Positions 1-9,116 of a DNA stretch of 64,000 nt are shown piece after piece; position 1 is the stretch's first letter, and each line of letters opens with the position of its first letter. Made by a program: the position numbers and the translations under genes. The notes beneath the pieces were generated by a model. That model had not been told where the DNA came from. It did not search any database and saw nothing but the letters and a program-made list of their open reading frames with translations. The DNA comes from Hymenobacter radiodurans. GTDB lineage: Bacteria; Bacteroidota; Bacteroidia; Cytophagales; Hymenobacteraceae. The stretch covers positions 1,302,001 to 1,366,000 of the forward strand of contig NZ_CP037922.1 in NCBI RefSeq assembly GCF_004355185.1, written 5' to 3'.

Positions 1-374
1 AACAGGCCCGCATTTACGTCTGCCAGACGATCCGATTTATCCTTGAATGAGTGCGCATTTGCCAGCATCGGATACGGCGTAAAGCAGCTCAGATACCACG
101 TCAGCTCCGTTACTTGGGGCACATCGGACTGGCGGTAAAACAGGTTCTTCTCGGTATCAAATCCGCAGGCCAGCCAGGCTGCTGCTACGGCGTAGGTATT
201 TTGCCGCAGTACCTGCGCGTCGCGCACCGTAGTTAGGGAGTGCAGATCAGCAATGAAATACAGCGAGTCGTTCTGGGCGCTTTTCGACAGCTCAATAGCG
301 GGCAAAATGGCCCCCAGTAAGTTGCCGAGGTGCGGGCGGCCGGTGCTTTGGATGCCGGTGAGAATTCGGGACAT
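1..374 (-). CDS. trpS: Tryptophan-tRNA ligase, N-terminal part (cut by window edge)
   Basis: Charges tRNA-Trp with tryptophan in the cytoplasm (class I aminoacyl-tRNA synthetase). The first 124 or so residues are visible. They begin MSRILTGIQSTGRPHLGN, where RPHLGN is the HIGH-type ATP-binding signature (residues 13-18), followed by the family's typical stretch on sequential substrates (YFIADLHSLTT). The ATG at 372-374 (complement) lies directly before this conserved start, so the start is well supported. The KMSKS loop and C-terminus lie beyond the window. It is downstream of and co-directional with the yhhQ-like gene, with a 123-bp AT-rich gap, so co-transcription is possible but not shown. 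Confidence 0.95.
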   Translation of the reverse strand, partial: MSRILTGIQSTGRPHLGNLLGAILPAIELSKSAQNDSLYFIADLHSLTTVRDAQVLRQNTYAVAAAWLACGFDTEKNLFYRQSDVPQVTELTWYLSCFTPYPMLANAHSFKDKSDRLADVNAGL

Positions 375-497
375 GTTTAGTTGTGCGTAGTTCGTGGTTT
401 TAAGCTCAGACTCAAGTCACTTTTGCTGCTAGTGCCGATAATCGACTTACTTGTCAAGCAGTCTTTTAATTTAAAAGATGTGTAATCAAAATCTGAA

Positions 498-1243
498 TTA
501 CACACTTACATCGGCAGCGGCTTCCTGTTGCAATTCCACCGTTTCTTCTTGGCCTAAATATCTGTCTATGAGAAAATGGGCCAAATAAATAACCGGCGTC
601 AGCAGAATTGCCGCCGCGAATTTATACCAGTAATTGGTGTTGGCTACGCTCAGCACTTGCTCAAACGACCAATTGCCGAATAAGTAAAACGCCACATACA
701 GCACCACAAAGCTATCCACAAGCTGCGACACGAGAGTGGAACCCGTAGCGCGCAGCCACACGTAGCGCCCGCCCGTCAGCCGCCGAATAGCTTGAAATAC
801 CGTAGCATCGAGTACTTGCCCAATCAGAAAGGCTGTGATGGAGCCCGCAATAATGCCCAAGCCTTGGCGGAAGATGCTCTGGTAAGCGAAGTCAATATTG
901 AAGGGGCGGCCAGCGGCATCGGTCTTGTTTACATCGAGCCAAAAGGCGGCGGGGGCAAATGTGTGGTGGCCAGAATAACCACGAAGGAATACAGGATCAG
1001 GCCCACCGTAAGGTAGCTGATGCGTAGCACGCCCGCCCGCCCAAAGTACTCGTTAATGATATCGGTAGTGACAAATACGACGGGCCAGATTAGTACGCCG
1101 GCCGTCAGGTTGCCGGGCAGTCCCATGAGGGCATCTACCGAAAAAATCTTGACTCCAATGATTTCTGCCAGCAGTGCATTCACCACAAAAATCCCGCTGA
1201 GCACGAGATAAAGCTGCTGTTTTTTGCGTGCGAAAGGAGTCAT
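498..1243 (-). CDS. yhhQ: Queuosine precursor transporter (YhhQ family), one frameshift in this sequence
   Basis: Inner-membrane VUT/YhhQ protein that imports queuosine precursors for tRNA modification. The N-terminal half (MTPFARKKQQLYLVL, then helices with ALLAEIIGVKIFS and DIINEYFGR) and the C-terminal half (FNIDFAYQSIFRQGLGIIAGS, then helices to QEETVEL) lie in different frames. The break is at a G5 run, 951-955. One added G (on the coding strand CATTTGCCCCCCGCC) gives a continuous 248-residue protein reading HLPPAAFWLDVNKTD across the join, the normal family length and order. I therefore treat it as one gene with a probable sequence error. An alternative ATG lies at 1273; I chose 1243 because it starts the conserved block. 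Function is inferred from the family. Confidence 0.85.
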
Positions 1244-1346
1244 AAGTCTAAGAATGCGCCACGGCGCATTCAATCATTAGTAGGTTGAAAAAAGCCCCCC
1301 GCACCTCACTAAGCAGCGTATAGAGCGAACGCTCCGTGGCACATTC

Positions 1347-2258
1347 TTACAGCGTCACAATTTTGCCTTCGGTCGCCAACTCTACCCACTCAAACACTGC
1401 TTTTGCCTCATCTAATAAAGGCTCTAACTCGCGGTAACGGGAGGAGAAGTGACCAATGAGCAGGCGGTGAGCATTGGCCCGGCGCGCCAGATGTGCTGCT
1501 TGCCGCGCCGTAGAATGATGGGTGAGCGTGGCCCGCTCGCGCATATCATCCAAAAAAGTAGCTTCGTGATACAGCAGATCTACGTCGCGCACTAGGTCCG
1601 CTAGGGCAGGCGTGTAGAGCGTATCGGAGCAGTAGGCGTAGCTGCGTGAAGGCGAAGGATCAGTGGTTACGTCGGCGTTGGCCACTACTATATTGCCGGC
1701 TTCGTCGAAGATGTCTTCGCCTTGGGCCAAGCGGCTGAGCTGAGTGGGAGTGAGGTCGGCCGGGAGGCGGGTTTTATCGAGGTGGCGGCGCTTGGGGTGT
1801 TCCCGAAACAAGTAGCCACAACACGGAATCCGGTGCCGCATCGGCAGGGTATGCACCGTCAAATACTTGTCCTCATACACCAGCGCGTGCTGCGTGGTAT
1901 CGACGGGCGTAAAGTTCAGCTCAAAAGAAAGCTGGGTATGCGAATAGCGAAACTGCGTACTAAGAATATCGTCGAGGCCAGCCGGGCCGAAGAGCAGCAG
2001 CGGCTCGGTGCGGCCGTGCAGATGCATGGTGGAAAGCAGCCCAAACAGTCCGAAGAAGTGGTCGCCGTGGAGGTGAGAAATAAAAATGGCCCCCAGTCGC
2101 TGGTGGCGCACCTTGTATTCCATCAGGCGTCGCTGCGTGCCTTCGCCGCAATCAATGAGGTAAGAGTTCGCGTCGACGGAGAGCACCTGGGCTGTGTGGT
2201 GCCGATTGAGAAAAGGCGTGGCCGAAGCACTACCCAGGATTTTTAGCTCAAACTCCAT
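1347..2258 (-). CDS. rnz: Ribonuclease Z
   Basis: Metallo-beta-lactamase-fold endonuclease that removes the 3' trailer of tRNA precursors. The 303-residue protein has the classic short RNase Z (ElaC) layout: N-terminal MEFELKILGSASATP, the zinc motif HLHGDH at residues 62-67, further metal ligands in the C-terminal half (YCSDTLYT, LYHEATF, and LLIGHFSSRY near the end), and full family length. The start is a good ATG immediately before the conserved beta strand. It lies 171 bp downstream of the STAS gene on the same strand, with an imperfect inverted repeat in between that may separate the transcripts. No anomaly seen. Confidence 0.96.
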   Translation of the reverse strand: MEFELKILGSASATPFLNRHHTAQVLSVDANSYLIDCGEGTQRRLMEYKVRHQRLGAIFISHLHGDHFFGLFGLLSTMHLHGRTEPLLLFGPAGLDDILSTQFRYSHTQLSFELNFTPVDTTQHALVYEDKYLTVHTLPMRHRIPCCGYLFREHPKRRHLDKTRLPADLTPTQLSRLAQGEDIFDEAGNIVVANADVTTDPSPSRSYAYCSDTLYTPALADLVRDVDLLYHEATFLDDMRERATLTHHSTARQAAHLARRANAHRLLIGHFSSRYRELEPLLDEAKAVFEWVELATEGKIVTL

Positions 2259-2267
2259 GTGAGAAAG

Positions 2268-2345
2268 ATGAATGGCTGAATGGAGAAGTGAGGAAAGCGT
2301 CAGTCAGATAAATGACAGTCATTCCTTCATTCGGCCATTCACTCA
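2268..2345. repeat. Imperfect inverted repeat between STAS gene and rnz
   Basis: The arm around 2268-2292 (GATGAATGGCTGAATGG and on) matches the reverse complement of about 2318-2345 (GATGAGTGAATGGCCGAATG) with a few mismatches and a small gap. It could fold as a long imperfect hairpin in the leader of rnz, or be a degenerate REP-like element. I found no second copy in the window. Function unknown. Confidence 0.4.
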
Positions 2346-2429
2346 TCTAGCTATAAAAAAAAGTTGGTCGTCTACTATCAGCTTCGTTAAACTGACAACA
2401 GACAACCAACAGCAGATTACTAAAGAAAC

Positions 2430-2804
2430 CTATTCCTTGCTGGTCAAGTCGCGCTCGATAGCGTGCAGAAATACGCGGTCAATACCTTCTTCAACAGTAG
2501 GCAGAATATGCAGTACTGATTCAAGCTTGCTGATGGTGATAAGCTTCATCACGTGATCTTGCAAGCCCGTGAGCACCAGCAAACCGCCGGTAGAGTTACA
2601 TAAGCGGTTGGCAATCAGAATGGAGCTAAGGCCAGAAGAATCAGTGTACTTCACGTTGCCCAGATCCAAGATGAGGTTATTGATGCCTTCCGCGTTCAGC
2701 TTGACAAACTCCGATTTTAGGTCCGGGGCCACCGTGGTGTCCAGCTTCTTCTCATCAATAGTGATGATGGTGTAAGTTTCCTTTTTATCGATGGAGTACT
2801 TCAT
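2430..2804 (-). CDS. STAS-domain protein (anti-sigma factor antagonist type)
   Basis: A 124-residue single-domain STAS protein. The conserved phosphorylatable-serine region is visible as NLILDLGNVKYTDSSGLSSIL (residues 43-63), where a serine of the DSSG motif is the expected target of an anti-sigma kinase. In this family such proteins switch partner kinases or sigma regulators by reversible phosphorylation. No RsbW-like kinase, PP2C phosphatase or sigma factor is encoded beside it, so the partner must be elsewhere. The start MKYSIDKKETYTI has no competing upstream ATG. It is followed by a 171-bp gap before rnz. Family call firm, pathway unknown. Confidence 0.88.
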   Translation of the reverse strand: MKYSIDKKETYTIITIDEKKLDTTVAPDLKSEFVKLNAEGINNLILDLGNVKYTDSSGLSSILIANRLCNSTGGLLVLTGLQDHVMKLITISKLESVLHILPTVEEGIDRVFLHAIERDLTSKE

Positions 2805-3038
2805 ACGGACGTTAGGGACGGGTTAATGGGAATTGCGAAGGTAACAAAAAATCAGTTTGCGTGAAATGAGCGAGTCTCGGATAAAGAATACTCGTGCAGC
2901 GACAAAAATACGATAAGAGAATGCACTAATGGAGTTCATGTTAGCCGAATAAGTACCCAATTAGTCGTTATTCTCTGGCGAAAATCAAGTCTAAGCTAGG
3001 AAAAATACTGATTAAAATTCAGTACTAATACCCGGCAT

Positions 3039-3875
3039 CTATACCCCCTTTTGGGGGGCAAATCCAAATGTAAGGGTAGTCCAGGTGCTTTGCCAATCGG
3101 CGGTTATGCGGTCTTTGGTAGGTACTATATGTACCGCACTGACCATATAGCTGCCCGGCGCCGACAAGTGAAACAGTACTCGCCCGTTTTGGTTGGTGTA
3201 TAATTTGGTCCGACGCGTAATTGTTTGATTTGGGGCGCCACGCTGCCAGATCTGCACCATCGTTCCCGGCAATGGTTTTCCCTCATACAGCACGCGTACC
3301 GTGAGGGCGGCTCCTATTTTGAGCGCGTAAGGATTTTGCTCCGGAACTAGCTCCAAGGCCTGTCCGGTGACACAAGCAAATGTACTGTCGTGGGGAATGA
3401 GTGAGCCAGCGAGCAGCAGCGTTTTAGCGCAACGCCGGTACACTTCCCGACCGGGCTTAGTGGTTTCGTTACGCTGGCGGCGTAAGGCTAAGGCATTTTC
3501 AAGCCCAGCCTCTTGCAGATAAGCTGTGAACTGATCGGCTGTTAGCTCAGCAAAGGCATTCGTGGTTGAGAGCGTCACTAAGTGTAAGCCAGGTTTGTGA
3601 AAAGCAAGGTTGGCTTGCAGCGTATCCAAGCGAGTAGCCGCTGAAGTGAGGTTCAGAGAGTCGGTGGCAGTGTACTGCATAAGCCGGGCAACACGACTGC
3701 TTTTGCCCATCCAGCGCTTACCCAGAAAGTCTTCTCCTATAAATATATAAAGATTTTGCTTGCTCCCAGATACCACAAAAAAGCGCAATGGAAGTAGCCA
3801 GAATTCGCTGGCCTGAGCTATAATAGATGATGCTAATAACAGCACGTAAATCAAAGTCTTCAAGTATAAACGCAC
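3039..3875 (-). CDS. DUF4198 domain-containing exported protein
   Basis: A 278-residue protein with an N-terminal signal peptide (hydrophobic YVLLLASSIIAQA, cleavage likely near residue 22), followed by EFWLLPLRFFVVSG, a typical DUF4198/NikM-like start in which the envelope protein begins with an EFWL-P element. A C-terminal Ig-like carboxypeptidase-regulatory fold is suggested by LTVRVLYEGKPLPGTMVQIW and a tail of beta strands (TNQNGRVLFHLSAPGSYMVSAV). Some relatives assist metal uptake, but no transporter lies next to it, so I assign no substrate. The last codons carry one copy of the G6C word (3053-3058). It is a single gene, divergent from the fasciclin gene. Confidence 0.75.
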   Translation of the reverse strand: MRLYLKTLIYVLLLASSIIAQASEFWLLPLRFFVVSGSKQNLYIFIGEDFLGKRWMGKSSRVARLMQYTATDSLNLTSAATRLDTLQANLAFHKPGLHLVTLSTTNAFAELTADQFTAYLQEAGLENALALRRQRNETTKPGREVYRRCAKTLLLAGSLIPHDSTFACVTGQALELVPEQNPYALKIGAALTVRVLYEGKPLPGTMVQIWQRGAPNQTITRRTKLYTNQNGRVLFHLSAPGSYMVSAVHIVPTKDRITADWQSTWTTLTFGFAPQKGV

Positions 3876-4012
3876 GGGATAAAAACGAGATTAAAATTGT
3901 AATATAGCTGATTTAAAGCTTTTTAATTAAAAATTAATATAAACAAATTCTACGTTAAGCAGTATTGATGTTTGAAATTTTGTTTAACATTTTACTTATA
4001 AAAACTAAACAA

Positions 4013-5053
4013 ATGAAAATCAACAATTTCTTTCAACCGCTTCCTATGTATCGCGCCTTGCGGTTGCTTACTGTTGGGTTGTTTATTGGACTAAGTGCTA
4101 CCAGCTGTGATGACGATGAAGTCATCATTCCGCCGGTTACTCAGCAGAACATTGTGCAAGTAGCGCAAAGCAATGCCGACTTCAGTGTACTGGTAGCGGC
4201 CGTCACCAAAGCTGATCTGGCCACCACGCTAAGCGGCGCGGGGCCGTTCACGGTGTTTGCTCCCAACAATGCTGCATTTGCCAAACTAGCCGGCGGACCT
4301 TTAGATGCCTTCAGCTCAGTAGCCAAAATTAATGCCGTAACAGATGCCAGCCAGATTGCTGCGTTGCGTGGAGTATTGCTCTACCACGTATTGCCAAGCA
4401 ATGTGATGGCCAGCAATATTGCCACTGGGGCCAGCACTAGCACTACGGCGCGGCCCGCCAGCGCTTCCGGCGTCAACGACAACTCTATTTACCTGACCAA
4501 AACGGGTAGCAACGTCTTTATCAATGGCGCTACCAGTGTCGTAACAGCTGATATATCGGCCAGCAATGGCACCATTCACGCCATCGACAATGTATTGCTT
4601 CCCCCAAGTCAGACTATTGCCGGTATCGTACAGAGTAGTGCAGCCGCGTCGCCAGCTCAATTCACGCAGTTGCTGCGGGCTTTGCAGCGACCCGCTGCGC
4701 AAGCTTTGTTAGCGGCAGCAGCCAGCAACTCATCCAATATCACCGTATTTGCGCCCACCGATGCTGCCTTCCAAGCTGCTCTCACGGCGCTGAACTTGCA
4801 AAACGTAGATCAAATTCCTGATGCTACCCTCGTGGGTATTTTACAAAAGCATATCGTCAGTTCAGGTCGAGTATTCTCGTCTGATTTAGTGCCCGGCAAC
4901 GTCGCTACGCTCAATGGTAACGTGACTATTGCCGCATCCGGTACAGGCTTCACGGTGCGCGGCGGCTCCGGCACTGCGGCCAATATTACTCCCGCCAATA
5001 TTCTGGCTACCAACGGAGTGGTTCACGTAATCAATCAAGTTCTGCTGCCCTAG
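4013..5053 (+). CDS. Fasciclin (FAS1) repeat lipoprotein
   Basis: A 346-residue exported protein with two FAS1 domains (about residues 45-200 and 205-346), each showing the family's beta-strand motifs: LTVFAPNNAAF-type (PFTVFAPNNAAFAKL, then ITVFAPTDAAFQAA) and the terminal VHVINQVLLP / IHAIDNVLLPP. A lipoprotein signal is present: hydrophobic stretch then SATSC with Cys near residue 32, followed by acidic DDDE residues. FAS1 proteins usually mediate surface adhesion or interaction. I chose the ATG at 4013 (MKINNFF) because it precedes the signal peptide; an in-frame ATG at 3968 would add an unlikely extra segment. The gene ends at a strong hairpin terminator. Confidence 0.9.
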   Translation: MKINNFFQPLPMYRALRLLTVGLFIGLSATSCDDDEVIIPPVTQQNIVQVAQSNADFSVLVAAVTKADLATTLSGAGPFTVFAPNNAAFAKLAGGPLDAFSSVAKINAVTDASQIAALRGVLLYHVLPSNVMASNIATGASTSTTARPASASGVNDNSIYLTKTGSNVFINGATSVVTADISASNGTIHAIDNVLLPPSQTIAGIVQSSAAASPAQFTQLLRALQRPAAQALLAAAASNSSNITVFAPTDAAFQAALTALNLQNVDQIPDATLVGILQKHIVSSGRVFSSDLVPGNVATLNGNVTIAASGTGFTVRGGSGTAANITPANILATNGVVHVINQVLLP

Positions 5054-5085
5054 CGCGTATTCAATTAGTAAAAAGCAATAGCACA

Positions 5086-5125
5086 CAGACGCCCGCTTGC
5101 CTAGGCAAGCGGGCGTCTGTTTTTT
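5086..5125 (+). terminator. Rho-independent terminator of the fasciclin gene
   Basis: Perfect palindrome 5086-5119 (arms CAGACGCCCGCTTGCC and its complement, two-base loop), followed by a T-run (GTTTTTTATA). It lies 33 bp past the fasciclin stop codon and just before the convergent end of the glycogen synthase gene. Confidence 0.9.
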
Positions 5126-5154
5126 ATAATGTCTGGGGGGCTTTTTTGCGGTTG

Positions 5155-6993
5155 TTACGAGCGTTCTAACGCCAAAGAGTAAGCTCTATCGTAATGCTCG
5201 CGCAGGTTTTTCCAGTCGAATAGCTCGGAAGAACTTTCTACTTTATTGCGCTGCATAATTCGCTCGCGCCGGTTAAGCAGCACAAAATTCCAGAGCATAT
5301 TGGTGAGTTCTTCAGCGGCTTCGTCGAAGGTTTTCTCCTGACGCTGCACTACAAAAATGCCTTTGTCTTCGTGGTCCGGCACGTTCTGCATGACATAATC
5401 ACCGAAGCCCGATAAGTCGCTGGTAATGGCTGGTACGCCGCGGGCCACGCACTCCAGTGGCGTATAGCCCCAAGGCTCATAATAGGAGGGGAAAATGCCC
5501 AAATGACAACCCCGCACAAACTGCCCGTATTCCATGCCAAACAAGGGCGACGTAGGCGAAACAAAATCAGGATGGTACACGATTTTGACGCGGTCGTGCT
5601 GGTGATTGATCATGTTTGAACGACGCAGGAAATTTAGAATATCATCCTTCGCGTCGTCAACTAGGTTGTGCGTAATAACTGAGGGTAGCGCATTGGTTTT
5701 CCAGCTTTGCAACGTGCGGCGGTAGCGCAGACGCCAGTAGTCGTCTACCATATCCGAGAGATTAGGCAGGCGATGATCGGTGCTGGCGGCGGCGGCATAT
5801 ACGAGGCGCTCGCCCACCTGCCGCTCAATAGCCGCGCAAGTTTCGCGCACTTCATCCAGCACCGCTCGGCTTTGAAGTACTAGTGGGTTTATGCTGGTAA
5901 ACGGCCGCTTCGTAATGAAAAACATAACTACCTGACCTTCCATGCCGCTTTGCTGCAAGCGGTAGTTTAGGCGCGCCAACGCTTCCAGGGTTATGTCGAA
6001 GCCTTTGTTGTGATACTCATAGCGGCCCGAGGTGAACATGTACAGCGTATTATCCAGATCGAAGGCGTAGCTCTGGAAAAAGTGCGCCATCACAAAGTCA
6101 TGAATCTTGGCTTTGTACTGCTGGTGCAGATTCTGGAATTCGTGCAGAGCCACAAAGCGCTCAATGTTGAGACCGTTGGGCAGTACCGCATCCGGAATCC
6201 GATCCAGTAAATAAATACACTCGCGCACCGTTAGCTCACTCACGGTAGTAAACACGTGGGAGCCGTGGGCCGCCGCACGCTCAATCCGCACCGCTGTTTC
6301 GATATTGAAATGGCGACATTCTGCTTCCCAATTGACCTGCATGAGATGGTCGTAGAAGTTGGGATCATTCATGGCCAAGTAGCGGCCCAGCAGCGTGGCA
6401 TGCGTGGTAAACACAATGTGCGCAGGCACCTGCTCACGACGCAATACGGGAATAGCCACGCCCGTCATCCACTCGTGGAAATGCGCCACTACGCGCTGAG
6501 GCGGTACTACTTCAGCGGTCAGAATTTGCAGGAAAATAGTGGCCAGATGTCCGAAGGCTTCTACCTGATGCAGTAGGTCGTCGTGGTCGGGCGTGGGAAT
6601 GCCGTGGTGCTGCCAGAGGTCGGCTTTAATGCTGCCCAAGCGGTCGTACACCTGAAAAGGATTGATGAGCACCACGCGCGGCCGACCCGTTACCAGCCAA
6701 GTACCATACTGCACGTCGTAGCCCATCAGGCGCATCTGACGCACGGCTCCGGCAAAGGGATCCGTCAGCAGAGTTAGCTCATGATCTTCGATGGGCTCAA
6801 ACTCGCCTTGGGCCTGCTGCGGAAAATAAGGTCCAAGTAGGCAATAACGGTCGCCCCAGCCCTGCACGGTAGCCGGTACTTTGGAGCGAATAACGGTATA
6901 AATGCCCCCCACCTGGTTGCAGACTTCCCAAGCGACTTCAACAAGCAGAGCATCGGGAGCAATGATTTCGGGGGCTGATGGAGGTGGCTGCAT
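5155..6993 (-). CDS. Glycogen synthase, GT3 (eukaryotic-like) family
   Basis: Transfers glucose from UDP-glucose (inferred for GT3) onto growing glycogen in the cytoplasm. The 612-residue protein opens its catalytic part with VEVAWEVCNQVGGIYTVIRSKVP, the GT3 glucan-binding start, and has a C-terminal Rossmann half with VFTTHATLLGRYLA, MFTSGRYEYHNKGFDITLEAL and the glycosyltransferase signature PSYYEPWGYTPLECVARGVPAITSDLSGFGDY (acceptor and donor site acidic residues). It differs from the bacterial GT5/ADP-glucose GlgA type. It shares a strand with the branching enzyme just upstream, separated by 143 bp holding a weak hairpin terminator. No ADP-glucose pyrophosphorylase is present. I avoid a gene symbol because glgA usually denotes GT5. 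Confidence 0.9.
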   Translation of the reverse strand: MQPPPSAPEIIAPDALLVEVAWEVCNQVGGIYTVIRSKVPATVQGWGDRYCLLGPYFPQQAQGEFEPIEDHELTLLTDPFAGAVRQMRLMGYDVQYGTWLVTGRPRVVLINPFQVYDRLGSIKADLWQHHGIPTPDHDDLLHQVEAFGHLATIFLQILTAEVVPPQRVVAHFHEWMTGVAIPVLRREQVPAHIVFTTHATLLGRYLAMNDPNFYDHLMQVNWEAECRHFNIETAVRIERAAAHGSHVFTTVSELTVRECIYLLDRIPDAVLPNGLNIERFVALHEFQNLHQQYKAKIHDFVMAHFFQSYAFDLDNTLYMFTSGRYEYHNKGFDITLEALARLNYRLQQSGMEGQVVMFFITKRPFTSINPLVLQSRAVLDEVRETCAAIERQVGERLVYAAAASTDHRLPNLSDMVDDYWRLRYRRTLQSWKTNALPSVITHNLVDDAKDDILNFLRRSNMINHQHDRVKIVYHPDFVSPTSPLFGMEYGQFVRGCHLGIFPSYYEPWGYTPLECVARGVPAITSDLSGFGDYVMQNVPDHEDKGIFVVQRQEKTFDEAAEELTNMLWNFVLLNRRERIMQRNKVESSSELFDWKNLREHYDRAYSLALERS

Positions 6994-7075
6994 GTGGGGA
7001 GAGTTTTAGTAGGTCGTAGGGCTGGCAAGATAGACGGGCTTACGGATTTTCCGCAGGCTGGCACATAGGAAAACG

Positions 7076-7116
7076 CAGAAGAGCGCAGAACTCGCTATTT
7101 GCTCTGCGCTCTTCTG
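7076..7116 (-). terminator. Hairpin terminator after the branching enzyme gene
   Basis: Arms of 14 bp (7076-7089 and 7103-7116, CAGAAGAGCGCAGA and its complement) lie 21 bp past the branching-enzyme stop; on the minus strand the sequence after the hairpin runs into a short T-run (CGTTTTCC). It is probably only a partial barrier before the glycogen synthase gene. Confidence 0.6.
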
Positions 7117-7136
7117 TAAGCTTCGATTTACGACTT

Positions 7137-8945
7137 TTACTGCGAGATAATCAAGACTGAGTACGGCGCCAGTCCAAAACAGGCGTGAAATGGCAATTCA
7201 TCGTACTCGCCTTCTTCGGCTTCAGCGCCAAAGCTTTCGAAGTTACTGAACTCTTGATCGTAGCCTTCCCAGTCGCTATTAAAGCGTACCTGCCACTGGC
7301 CCGCCGCGGGTAGCCCAATACAGTAGCCTTCGCGCGTGGTATCAGCAAAGTTCGCCAGAACGATGGTTTCATCACCGGGGCCGCCCTGGTCCCAGCGGCG
7401 GAAGGCAATAATCTTATCCTCGTTGTTGACGTGAAAGACCTCCGTATGCTGGCCCGAAAGCCCGCGCGTGGTGCCAGCGAAATTGCGGCGCAAGGCTATC
7501 AGGTCGCGGTAGAGATGAATCAGACCGCTATGTTTTTCGGCCCGGCTCCAGTCGAGGGGCTGATCGTCGGAGAAAAAGCCGTCGGCCAGCATCGCCTGAC
7601 CTTGAAACAGCATCGGAATGCCAGGGGCCGTGAGTACCAATGCGGCCCCTAGCGTCGCGCGCTTTTTCGGGTACCAATGGTGGGCCGCGCCGGGCATAAT
7701 TTCCTCCGGTACCCGCGACTTTCCATTGGCCACCTCGTCGTGCGACTCAGTGTAGATAACCCGCTGAAAAGCGTCGCCATTATACGTTTGGGCGATGGCG
7801 CCGGCTACGGCTTGCATGTCGCGGTCGGCGTCGTGCTGCGTTGTCAGGGCTTCGCGAATGGGATGCAAAAAGGCCATATCCCATTGAGTCGAAAATCCCT
7901 GCCCGTCCTGATCGGTGGGGCGGGTGATGTACTCATTGCCCAATAAGTCTTCCGCAATCGTGATTTTCCAGGGTGTACGGGCCTGAATTTCCTCGTTAAT
8001 CCAGCGCATTAGGTCCCAGCCTTCCGGTAAGTCGGTGGAGGGGTCACTGCTGCCGTTCACGTTGCGAATGTGCGAAATAGAATCGGCGCGCAGGCCATCG
8101 ACCCGAAACTCCTCTAGCCACATCAGAGCGTTGTCGCGGATATATTGGCGCACCTGGGGTCGGCCGTAGTCGGGGCGGTTGTGGCCCCAGGGCGTTTCGG
8201 CCCGCCAGTCGTTGTAGAAGTAGATGCCGCCCCCGTCATTTTCGTGCCAGCCGTCGAACTGCCACAGGTCGAGGTCGCCGGGACCAAAGTGGTTATACAC
8301 CACATCCAGAATAACAGCAATGCCGTGACGATGAGCTTCTTTTATGAGCTGCTTAAGCGCTTTAGCCCCGCCATAATCAGTTTCGATAGCGAAAGGATGC
8401 GATGGATTGTATCCCCAACTGCGGCTGCCTGGAAACTCCGTGGGGGGCATTATTTCGAGGGCATTGATGCCTAGCTCCCGCAGATAATCCAGCTTCTCAA
8501 TAACGTTGTAAAACGTGCCGGGCTTGTCAGGATCGGGGGCGTTGAAGGTGCCTACGTGGATCTCGTAAATAACGAGTGTGTTCCAAGGAGGCATTTCGAA
8601 GTGGTCGTCTTCCCAATCAAAGTCGTGATCAGGTACCACGGAGTTGCCAGCCGAGTGCGTGACTTCGCGGGCATAAGGGTCGTTTTTGCTTAGCTCCTGC
8701 CCGTTATTGCAGATCAGAAACCGATATTCATCACCGGGCTTCACGCCGGCCACATCGGTTGCCCAATAGCCATCGGCCTCGGGCTGGAGCGGGTGGCTTT
8801 TGTTGGACCAGTCGTTAAAAGTGCCTGTTACGTTAACTTCTTCAGCGTGAGGCGCCCATACGCGAAAGGTGGTGCCAGTAGAATGTGGAATAGCGCCCAT
8901 ACCCAGCTGTAGGGTAGAGGCAATGAGGGTAGGGTGAGTTGGCAT
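7137..8945 (-). CDS. glgB: GH13 1,4-alpha-glucan branching enzyme-type glycosidase
   Basis: Predicted to form alpha-1,6 branches in glycogen or to act on alpha-glucans. The roughly 602-residue protein starts with a CBM48 domain (TTFRVWAPHAEEVNVTGTFNDW), followed by the GH13 TIM barrel with the four classic regions: DVVYNHFG, GLRADSISHI (nucleophile Asp), TIAEDL (acid/base Glu) and TESHDEVANG. It ends in a beta-sandwich. It is shorter than the 640-730 residue Escherichia-type GlgB, so a related subfamily (for instance trehalohydrolase-like or GH13_9 variants) is possible. Being next to the glycogen synthase favours glycogen metabolism. I chose ATG 8945 (MPTHPTL); an upstream ATG at 8963 is possible. 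Confidence 0.85.
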   Translation of the reverse strand: MPTHPTLIASTLQLGMGAIPHSTGTTFRVWAPHAEEVNVTGTFNDWSNKSHPLQPEADGYWATDVAGVKPGDEYRFLICNNGQELSKNDPYAREVTHSAGNSVVPDHDFDWEDDHFEMPPWNTLVIYEIHVGTFNAPDPDKPGTFYNVIEKLDYLRELGINALEIMPPTEFPGSRSWGYNPSHPFAIETDYGGAKALKQLIKEAHRHGIAVILDVVYNHFGPGDLDLWQFDGWHENDGGGIYFYNDWRAETPWGHNRPDYGRPQVRQYIRDNALMWLEEFRVDGLRADSISHIRNVNGSSDPSTDLPEGWDLMRWINEEIQARTPWKITIAEDLLGNEYITRPTDQDGQGFSTQWDMAFLHPIREALTTQHDADRDMQAVAGAIAQTYNGDAFQRVIYTESHDEVANGKSRVPEEIMPGAAHHWYPKKRATLGAALVLTAPGIPMLFQGQAMLADGFFSDDQPLDWSRAEKHSGLIHLYRDLIALRRNFAGTTRGLSGQHTEVFHVNNEDKIIAFRRWDQGGPGDETIVLANFADTTREGYCIGLPAAGQWQVRFNSDWEGYDQEFSNFESFGAEAEEGEYDELPFHACFGLAPYSVLIISQ

Positions 8946-9116
8946 GTAGGAGTAGTAATACACGGAGCCGTCGCAATAAAAACTAGACGGTAGAGCACGT
9001 TAAACTGCCGAGGTTCATATTTGGTTGTCTGGGGGGCAATTTGGGCCCTTAGGGCACTACCGCAGCCATTTGCCATCGCATTGCACAAGCCCGGAAATTT
9101 GCCGTGCTTAGTTGCT

